This document shows, in pieces, positions 16,585 to 21,852 of a stretch of 21,852 bases of DNA. Numbering within the stretch: position 1 is the stretch's first letter; each line of letters opens with the position of its first letter. The notes beneath the pieces were generated by a model that was given only the letters and a program-made list of their open reading frames with translations, was not told where the DNA came from and ran no database searches. Both the position numbers and the translations under genes were made by a program. Source of the DNA: Caulobacter sp. CCH9-E1 (GTDB lineage Bacteria > Pseudomonadota > Alphaproteobacteria > Caulobacterales > Caulobacteraceae); contig NZ_LSJA01000046.1 in the NCBI RefSeq assembly GCF_001556515.1, forward strand, positions 1 to 21,852. The letters are read 5' to 3'.

Positions 16585-17301
16585 ATGGCCCATTTCCTCG
16601 CGTCGATCTCGCTCGCCACGCCGTTCATTCCCGGCAAGCGGCTCAATCTCGACAGCCTGCTGGCCGGGATCATCTACGAGCGCACAGCCAACGTCGACCA
16701 GGCGCTCAACGACATACCTCTTCGCCGCGCTGACGCAGTGTGGGAGGGATCGGCCTGCTTTTTTGAGACGCCGGTGTTTCTGTCAGACTACACGTCCATC
16801 GGCGGCTTGCGGCCGGCGACGATGAACGCATCGGTTCTGGCGATGAAGAGCCGAAAAAAGGACGGCGTGAAAAAGGAGAGCTATCCCAGGATTGATCTGG
16901 CGCGCGGGCCTCACCAGAACCGCCTCAGCCGGTATAAGACGGTGACCGCGAGCCGGATCCACTTCCTCGGGACTGGCGACCTATCAGGCGTCGGAGACCT
17001 TCTCAAAGACGTGCGATTCATCGGCACGAAGCGGTCGGCGGGGTTTGGCCAAGTTAAGGCTATAGATCTAGTGGAGTTCGAATGCTCCAGCGCTCATCCC
17101 GCACTCGTCCTGCCGGACAACACACCGGCCCGGCCGATCCCCCTTGAGCAATTCCGAAGCCTTTCAAACGGCGCCTGTCTGGAAGGCTATGAGCGCGTAA
17201 GGCCGCCGTACTTCGAAGGCGACTTCGTACTGTGCGCGCTGCCGACCTGGAACGAGATCGCCGCGAGCGAGCTTGAGGGCCAGCTGGTCGCGACGTCATG
17301 A
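16585..17301 (+). CDS. csf3: Type IV Cas5-like protein Csf3
   Basis: 238 residues from the ATG at 16585, with GGAAG six bases upstream. A TTG at 16552 would add 11 residues and is less likely. The N-terminal RAMP strand HFLASISLATPFIPGKRLNL with LDSLLAGIIYER is the Csf3/Cas5-type start, and FIGTKRSAGFGQV at 145-157 is the glycine-rich RAMP loop. Csf3 caps the 5' handle of the crRNA in the effector. The gene overlaps dinG by 4 bases (ATGA). Confidence 0.82.
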   Translation: MAHFLASISLATPFIPGKRLNLDSLLAGIIYERTANVDQALNDIPLRRADAVWEGSACFFETPVFLSDYTSIGGLRPATMNASVLAMKSRKKDGVKKESYPRIDLARGPHQNRLSRYKTVTASRIHFLGTGDLSGVGDLLKDVRFIGTKRSAGFGQVKAIDLVEFECSSAHPALVLPDNTPARPIPLEQFRSLSNGACLEGYERVRPPYFEGDFVLCALPTWNEIAASELEGQLVATS

Positions 17302-19445
17302 TCGAACACTACCTTCAGCATGTCGAAGCCGCGTTTGCGGAAGATGGTCCACTGGCCGAGGCCATGCGCCGGCGTGGGCGCACCTATCGCCCATCGCAGC
17401 CCCAGTTCGAGTACGCTATGGCGTGCGCGCGCACGTTCGTCGCTGACACGGTGCCCGGGAAGGGCGCACCGGTCACGCTCCTGGAAGCTGAGACCGGCAC
17501 CGGCAAGAGCCTCGGCTATCTTGTGCCGCTTGCGCTGTTCGCGGCCCACACAGGCAAGCGCGGCGCGATCTCCACGTTCACCCTGCACCTTCTCGAACAG
17601 CTCAATAGCACCGAGATCCCGATCGCGATCGAAGTCGCCGAGGCGCTGACCGGCAAGCGGCTTACACATGCTCGCCGGGTCGGCCTGCGCAACTGGCTGT
17701 CGCGTCCCAGGATCAAGCGGCTCCAGGTCGAGATCATAAACGACCCGACGAGCGACAAGTCGCTGGTCAGCTATCTCGATGACCTGGCCGATTTCGCGGA
17801 GGCGGGGAACACGCTCCTGGAGTGGACGGCGCACAACGGCCCGTTGCCAGAGGCTATCCGGGTCGGCGACATCTGCCTTTCCGCCAGTGCGGAGCCGGGG
17901 GCTGAGGAGTATGTGGAGCATGTTGCGCGCTCCAATGCCGCAGATCTCCTGATCGTCTCTCATGCCCTGACGGCGATGGATCTTGGACAGTACGGACGGC
18001 TGTTGAGCGCAGAGGGCGCAGCGCCGATAGCGGCGCTGGTCATCGACGAGGCGGACACGCTGCCGGGCGTGATCCGCAGCCACTATCAGGTCCACCTATC
18101 GTCCCTGCAGCTGCTGACGGCGGCTCTCTACATGAAGGGCGCCAACCGGGCCGCATTTGAGTCGCACATCGCTGACTTCAAGGCGCTGACGGACCAGCTC
18201 ATTCAGGACGTCCCCAGAACCTATCGCCAAAGCGCGGCGTCCAAGCGCATGGTCAATCTCGGGGACGGGAAGAACGGGACCTATCGCGTTCAGTTTCAGA
18301 AGGTGGCGGCAGGACTTCTCACCGAACTTCGCCGCGGTATGAAGGCCGCGCAAAAGGGCGGTGCAGAGACTGACGTCCTGGAGCTCAAGGTGTTCGAAGG
18401 CGAGTTGGCCATGTTCACCGACTGCTGCGAGCGGATGAGCGACTACAAAATCCCAGGGGTCAGCTTTTCGCCCGTGCTGGCCATCCCGGCCTTCAACGTC
18501 GTGCCGTTCGACGCCAGTCGCATGGCGAGCCTCTTATGGCGCGAAAGCAAGGACAGCCAAGAGACGCTGCGTTCGGCCGTGGTCATGACCTCAGCCACCC
18601 TGGACGCCCCAGGCGCCGACGACAGTAGCTTCACCGGCTTCATGGCCGAGATTGGCCTCAACCCCCAATACCACAACGTCCGACGCGACCTTAGCGGACG
18701 CTATGCGCCCGAGGATTTTGGTCGGATGACCTTCCACCTCTCGCCGCCTCACGCTCCCCGTCCAAGCCGCGTCGTCGAGGCTGAGAGCGAGTCGGACGAC
18801 GACTTCACCAATCCTGAGTGGGTCAGCTACTGCGCTCGCACCTTGGCGCACATTGCCGGCCTCGAGGGGCGCTGCCTGGTGCTGGCCAACAGCTACAGGG
18901 ACACTCAGGCCCTGGCCTCGGCCGCCCGGGCGCTTGGGGTGACGCCGCTGGAGCATTCGCAGGGGACGCCCCTGTCAGAGGCCGTTGGGCGATTCGTCGA
19001 AACGCCAGGCTCGATGCTGATCTCGCCGACGGCTTGGGAGGGACTGAACTTGCCTGGACTGGTCGACCATCTGGTCGTCACCAGGCTGCCCATACAGAAC
19101 ACGAGTTCTTCGTTCCTCGGCATGTATCGTGAGGTGCTTCTGAGCCGAGGAAAGACCGAGGCAGAGGCATTCCGGCGCATTCGAACGATCGCTCAGAACA
19201 ATGCGAGCCGGAAGCTCAAGCAGGGGCTGGGTCGCGGTATTCGGGCGGCCGACGATCGCGTCGAGGTGTGGATCCTGGATCCACGCTTTCCGTTACCCGA
19301 CAGGTTGGCGCCAGCGGGCGCCAGCCCGCACTACCGCCGTTTCGCCAATGCTATTCCGGTGCGTTTCCGCTCCAAGCCGCTGGCGGCGACCTATCCCAAA
19401 GCAAAATTGATAGAATGGGCTGCGGTTGACGCTCTCGGCGCATAG
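17298..19445 (+). CDS. dinG: CRISPR-associated DinG-family helicase (Csf4)
   Basis: 715 residues, superfamily 2 XPD/DinG-type 5'-3' DNA helicase. Q-like motif RPSQPQFEYA (31-40), Walker A AETGTGKS (64-71), Walker B VIDEAD (248-253), SATL motif VVMTSATLDAPG, and motif VI QGLGRGIR (642-649). The four-Cys iron-sulphur cluster of housekeeping DinG is missing. This agrees with my recollection that CRISPR-associated DinG proteins have only a vestigial cluster domain. It is the hallmark of type IV-A systems and is needed for their anti-plasmid activity. Translation is coupled to csf3, and the CRISPR array begins 59 bases after its stop. Confidence 0.92.
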   Translation: MIEHYLQHVEAAFAEDGPLAEAMRRRGRTYRPSQPQFEYAMACARTFVADTVPGKGAPVTLLEAETGTGKSLGYLVPLALFAAHTGKRGAISTFTLHLLEQLNSTEIPIAIEVAEALTGKRLTHARRVGLRNWLSRPRIKRLQVEIINDPTSDKSLVSYLDDLADFAEAGNTLLEWTAHNGPLPEAIRVGDICLSASAEPGAEEYVEHVARSNAADLLIVSHALTAMDLGQYGRLLSAEGAAPIAALVIDEADTLPGVIRSHYQVHLSSLQLLTAALYMKGANRAAFESHIADFKALTDQLIQDVPRTYRQSAASKRMVNLGDGKNGTYRVQFQKVAAGLLTELRRGMKAAQKGGAETDVLELKVFEGELAMFTDCCERMSDYKIPGVSFSPVLAIPAFNVVPFDASRMASLLWRESKDSQETLRSAVVMTSATLDAPGADDSSFTGFMAEIGLNPQYHNVRRDLSGRYAPEDFGRMTFHLSPPHAPRPSRVVEAESESDDDFTNPEWVSYCARTLAHIAGLEGRCLVLANSYRDTQALASAARALGVTPLEHSQGTPLSEAVGRFVETPGSMLISPTAWEGLNLPGLVDHLVVTRLPIQNTSSSFLGMYREVLLSRGKTEAEAFRRIRTIAQNNASRKLKQGLGRGIRAADDRVEVWILDPRFPLPDRLAPAGASPHYRRFANAIPVRFRSKPLAATYPKAKLIEWAAVDALGA

Positions 19446-19504
19446 ATTTAGGCGGGCGTAAGCGGGTCTTTGACATTGTCGATCAATGCACTAGCGAGGG
19501 TCCC
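19446..19504 (+). promoter_or_regulatory. CRISPR leader
   Basis: The 59 bases between the dinG stop and the first repeat. TTTGACA at 19469-19475 offers a consensus -35 box, but no convincing -10 lies 16-18 bases on. The array may therefore be expressed from this weak site or as the 3' end of the csf3-dinG transcript. The best-preserved repeats lie on this side, as expected for the leader end. Confidence 0.4.
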
Positions 19505-19960
19505 CCCTCGCCATGCCGTCGTTTGAGGCGGCACGATAACTTGGATGGGACTTCAAGCGGTATTTGCCCGTCCCTCGCCATGCCGTCGTTTGGGGCGGCA
19601 CGACAACTCGGCAAGCCAAAGCTTGAAACGCGCCTCTCCCTCGCCATGCCGTCGTGTGGGGCGGCACGACAACTGTGGTAGGTGACGCGATCCTCCCACT
19701 CCTCGCCATGCCGTCCTCTAGGGCGGCACGAAAACAGGGTGTGGGACCTCCGTCCCTTTACAAGCCCCAGCAATGCCGTCGTTTGAGGCGGCACGACAAC
19801 TTCTGGTTCGTAGTCCTGCAATCGAGAACCCCCTCGCCATGCCGTCGCTGGGCGGCACGACAACAGCTCGAAGGCCAGGGACTCAGTGGCGCCAACCTCG
19901 CCATGCCGTCGTTTGTGGCGGCAAGAAAACAAGAGGGCCTCGGCGGCGACCCTGCCTTAA

Positions 19961-20042
19961 ACCTCACGATGCCGTGGAAATGCGGCATGATCAGAGTGAG
20001 ATCTTAAATTGAGGTCAAATGCCGTTACTGCGGCACGACTAC
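19961..20042 (+). repeat. Two degenerate CRISPR repeats with a shortened spacer
   Basis: Repeat 8 (core 19969-19994) and repeat 9 (core 20019-20042) keep a 6-pair stem, TGCCGT with GCGGCA, but not the rest. Repeat 8 has tail TGATCAG, repeat 9 has tail CGACTAC and a 4-base loop, and repeat 9 lacks the upstream 8-base block. Only 24 bases lie between the cores, against 34-39 elsewhere, so an internal deletion probably occurred here. Confidence 0.7.
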
Positions 20043-20047
20043 ATGTC

Positions 20048-20072
20048 TGGGTCTTTGTCGACCCACTTTTAT
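20048..20072 (+). terminator. Terminator-like hairpin inside the ninth spacer
   Basis: TGGGTC (20048-20053), a 6-base loop TTTGTC and GACCCA (20060-20065) form a perfect 6-pair hairpin, followed at once by CTTTTAT. It could end transcription of the array before repeats 10 and 11. The stem is short, so efficiency is uncertain, and chance is possible. Confidence 0.35.
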
Positions 20073-20214
20073 CCGTAGGTATGCCGTCGATGTCGGCGGC
20101 ACGACAACATCTGTGAGCGCGTGAGGCGAAGCGAAACCCCTAGCCATGCCGTCGCAACAGGCGGCACGAAAACGTGAGAAGCCCGAGCAGAATGAAAAGG
20201 AGTCGCGCTGCTGC

Positions 20215-20280
20215 TGAACACTATAGTTGCTACACGCTATAATATGTAGGCTATCGTCGCGAGTATCTGGTCACCAGATA
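20215..20280 (+). promoter_or_regulatory. Strong rightward promoter with nested palindromes
   Basis: TGAACA (20215-20220), 17 bases, then a perfect TATAAT (20238-20243) in a locally AT-rich patch. CTACA and TGTAG flank the -10 box as an inverted repeat. About 20 bases downstream, TATCTGG, three bases and CCAGATA (20264-20280) form a perfect palindrome with 7-base arms. This looks like a repressible promoter. No gene on the plus strand follows within several hundred bases. Confidence 0.5.
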
Positions 20281-20450
20281 TGACACGTTGATGGGGCAAT
20301 CGCTGTCGCAACTCAACCGTCTAACGGCGACATAGGCAGATGTGAGCGCGAAGGTTTCCCGCGCGGTGCCTGGCACGTCCCCGTCCGCGCAGAAGGCCTA
20401 ACGCGCTGTCTGAAACAGACGGTTGAAGCCTGCCGTTCTGAGGCCGACAC
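20250..20450 (+). ncRNA. Candidate structured non-coding RNA after the array
   Basis: Gene-free stretch downstream of the 20215-20243 promoter. TCAACCGTCT (20313-20322) is perfectly complementary to AGACGGTTGA (20417-20426). Between and around them lie GCGCGG with CCGCGC, GTGCC with GGCAC, and GTCTG-AAA-CAGAC (20408-20420). TGTCGC with GCGACA offers an alternative pairing. The end, TGCCGTTCTGAGGCCGACAC at 20431-20450, loosely resembles a CRISPR repeat. The only open frame seen is 14 codons (20291-20335). GC-rich DNA folds easily, so this is a weak call. Confidence 0.25.
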
Positions 20451-21341
20451 CTAGCCATTGCGCTGGTCGATCGCGTCAGCTCTATCGACCTGAAATGCAA
20501 GTGGTGCCTCCGTGAAGCCGCAGAGAAAGGCGTGGGCCTCGGCGATTGCGTCATTGTCCAGCACCTTAATGACGACATGGTAGTCGGACGCCGGCTCAGC
20601 AGAGCGAAAGTCCTGACCAAACATGATGTCGAAGAGCTGGACGTCGATGCCGGGCGGCCGACGTTTGTGTTTGGCGATCGTTTTGAACAAGGCCAGCGCG
20701 GCGCTCTCACCGTCATCGCATGGAATCATGAAGAGCCGGCGATATGGCAGCTTCGGCCAAAGACTACCGTGATCGTTAAACAGCCTTCGCGGGGGGATAA
20801 GCATCTGCAGTGCGCGCCCCGCATAAGGTCTCCCGTAAATGCTGTCGAGGTGGCCGCACGCCTCGTTGAACCTGTAGTAGAAGTGTTCCTCGTCTGCTTG
20901 AGTCGCCTTCTCATTTCCGAACGCAACAGCGCTTGTATAGAGCAGGTTCGCCGTAGCCTCCTCCCGGGCCGCAGCTTCACCCAGTATCAGCTCCATAACT
21001 CTCTGATCGTAGGGGCCGTATGTTTCATGGCCCGCGTTTTCGACGTCAGCGGCGAGTTTGCGGAGTCTCAGCAAGTCGTTGTCACGAACGCCAGTGACCT
21101 TGAGCGTAGGCCCACCAGATAGACCTTCAGCCACATCCAAGAGCCGACGGCTAAACTCATTAAGAAGGCTGCTGGCGCGAGGATCCGGCTGGCCGGCGTC
21201 GATAGCCGCCTTAACCCGCTGACACGTTCGAAGATTGATCTCCGTGAAGCGCGAGAACTCTCGCGTCCAATCTTCGCCAAACATGGCTTGGGCCGCATTT
21301 ACGAGACGCGCGCTGGCACGCTCCCAGGACATGGGTTCCAT
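20451..21341 (-). CDS. Hypothetical protein with possible N-terminal helix-turn-helix
   Basis: 296 residues from the ATG at 21341, with GGAG seven bases upstream; the ATG three codons later is possible. Residues 18-50 (AMFGEDWTREFSRFTEINLR, TCQRVKAAIDAG) resemble the small helix-turn-helix found in many alphaproteobacterial proteins of the form W..ALARDLGVSDRTVRRW. The remainder is soluble and mixed alpha/beta: helical with a charged centre (QADEEHFYYRFNEACGHLDS), then strands RLFMIPCDD and DYHVVIKVLDND. No catalytic motif or family recognised. It faces the CRISPR array across the gene-free stretch, and no partner gene is visible. It could be a regulator of the promoter at 20215-20243 or an unrelated cargo gene. 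Confidence 0.75.
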   Translation of the reverse strand: MEPMSWERASARLVNAAQAMFGEDWTREFSRFTEINLRTCQRVKAAIDAGQPDPRASSLLNEFSRRLLDVAEGLSGGPTLKVTGVRDNDLLRLRKLAADVENAGHETYGPYDQRVMELILGEAAAREEATANLLYTSAVAFGNEKATQADEEHFYYRFNEACGHLDSIYGRPYAGRALQMLIPPRRLFNDHGSLWPKLPYRRLFMIPCDDGESAALALFKTIAKHKRRPPGIDVQLFDIMFGQDFRSAEPASDYHVVIKVLDNDAIAEAHAFLCGFTEAPLAFQVDRADAIDQRNG

Positions 21342-21712
21342 AGTGTTGCTCCTAGGGCGCCAATGCTGAGGCGACCTGGCGAAATGATGAGTGGGGGCGG
21401 CAGCGGCCGATCGCGTCTAGCGGCAGGAGCCGCGCGAACTAGGTACACCCGACCATGATTTGCGATCAGCGTAAAGGTCTCGGCGAGCCTCGGACAGTTA
21501 CGCCGGCGCGGGAGGTCCTTTGTCATCACAGTCGCACGCCGTAAGAGCCGCCAGGGGACAGGGGCGCGACAAAGCGATCGCGCGCGATAATGTCGTGCGG
21601 GTTCTAGCTGAAGTGCGACGGAGAGCCTGGGCAGGATGACGGGGAGGGGGCCTCCTGTCACGTCAGGGTTCTCAGGGCATTGGCAGTCGGGCGACGGGCG
21701 GGCGCGGAGCCA
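21342..21712. other. Gene-poor stretch, nothing clearly recognised
   Basis: 371 bases between the start of the unknown gene and the transposase remnant. It must hold the promoter of that gene, but no clear -35/-10 pair is seen on the minus strand. A 120-codon minus-strand frame runs across it into the gene and looks non-coding. The terminal inverted repeat of the IS30-type element may lie in its right part, near 21640-21712, but I could not identify it. Confidence 0.4.
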
Positions 21713-21852
21713 TCACACCGCGCAGAGCCCGTTCGTCGCCCGTGTCCCAGCCGTCACCGCGATCTGCTCTGCAAGCACGTCCTCCGGCGTGCGGTATCCG
21801 AGGCACTTGCGCGGGATCCGATTGAGCCGCGTGGACAGCTCCAGCAGCTTCT
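21713..21852 (-). CDS. IS30-family transposase, C-terminal end (runs off the window)
   Basis: 46 codons at the window edge read LLELSTRLNRIPRKCLGYRT then PEDVLAEQ and a short tail to TGA. The pattern LNxxPRKxLGYRTPxxV is the C-terminal signature of IS30-family DDE transposases. The rest lies beyond the window, so intactness cannot be judged. It marks the right boundary of the defence island. Confidence 0.8.
   Translation of the reverse strand, partial: KLLELSTRLNRIPRKCLGYRTPEDVLAEQIAVTAGTRATNGLCAV

Larger units (their letters stand above)
19505..20173 (+). CRISPR. CRISPR array, 11 repeats with variable hairpin loops
   Basis: The repeat core starts with the A of ATGCCG at 19513, 19580, 19646, 19708, 19773, 19839, 19903, 19969, 20019, 20081 and 20146. 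The repeat is an 8-base block (CCCTCGCC or close), an A, a left arm TGCCGTC, a loop of usually 6 bases, a right arm GGCGGCA, and the tail CGACAAC. That gives about 36 bases with spacers of about 26-31; all ten spacers differ. The period is 62-67 except one of 50. Loops read GTTTGA, GTTTGG, GTGTGG, CTCTAG, GTTTGA, a 4-base GCTG, GTTTGT, then GGAAAT and TACT in two worn copies, GATGTC and GCAACA. Stems persist. The tail fits an 8-base crRNA handle (ACGACAAC). Decay toward the right supports rightward transcription. Confidence 0.92.

Noticed and set aside
19505..20173. Array being a simple tandem or REP-type repeat instead of CRISPR
   Set aside because: Regular period, unique spacers, Cas6-type hairpin and location directly after dinG in a cas locus all favour CRISPR.
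20291..20335. 14-codon frame (MGQSLSQLNRLTAT) downstream of the 20215-20243 promoter
   Set aside because: No convincing ribosome site and too short to support as a gene; mentioned only within the ncRNA candidate.
20431..20450. Possible twelfth CRISPR repeat
   Set aside because: TGCCGT and a TGAGGC-like middle recall the repeat, but the right arm CGGCA is broken and the stem cannot form; the spacing from repeat 11 is also wrong.
21299..21661. 120-codon minus-strand frame over the stretch right of the unknown gene
   Set aside because: Overlaps a better gene start, has low-complexity Pro/Arg-rich composition, no ribosome site and no recognisable family.

Overview
The window is GC-rich throughout and reads as alphaproteobacterial DNA, most likely Caulobacterales or Sphingomonadales. 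This rests on codon style, the PANDN-type N-terminus of one small protein, and the mix of families. It is an accessory region assembled from several blocks, with insertion sequences at or near its junctions.

Left block (1-4114): a chromate-resistance cassette. A periplasmic DUF1259 protein, apparently missing its C-terminus, points left. Opposite it lies a tight chrB-chrA-chrC operon: chromate sensor/resistance protein, chromate efflux transporter, and a Tat-exported Fe/Mn superoxide dismutase. About 10 bases after chrC begins a complete IS21-family element (istA, istB, about 4125-6647).

Middle block (6650-10339): the right end of the IS21 element abuts the 3' remnant of a UbiA-family prenyltransferase. 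Facing it is an operon encoding DprE1-like and DprE2-like enzymes (the pair that epimerises polyprenyl-phosphoryl ribose to arabinose), a DUF2726 membrane-anchored nuclease-like protein and a small unknown protein. UbiA, DprE1 and DprE2 normally belong to one pathway, so the remnant suggests a pathway broken next to the IS. A small XRE-type regulator follows.

Right block (10420-21341): a defence island. It starts with a 1134-residue single-chain restriction-modification protein (PD-(D/E)XK nuclease motif, N6-adenine methyltransferase, type ISP-like specificity region) and a small divergent partner of unknown function. Next is a type IV-A-like CRISPR-Cas locus with no cas1 or cas2, split into two divergent arms: csf1-cas6-csf2 leftward and csf3-dinG rightward. 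A CRISPR array of 11 repeats starts about 60 bases after dinG. Its repeats are unusual. The sequence and even the length of the hairpin loop vary from copy to copy, while the stem is kept, including one G-U wobble that pairs only in the rightward transcript. After the array comes a 277-base gene-free stretch with a good rightward promoter, nested palindromes and long-range complementarity, then a leftward gene of unknown function with a possible N-terminal helix-turn-helix.

The right edge carries the C-terminal end of an IS30-family transposase. The defence island therefore has an IS30-type transposase at its right and, further out past the Dpr block, an IS21 element at its left. The most interesting part is the CRISPR array and the structured, promoter-bearing stretch after it.
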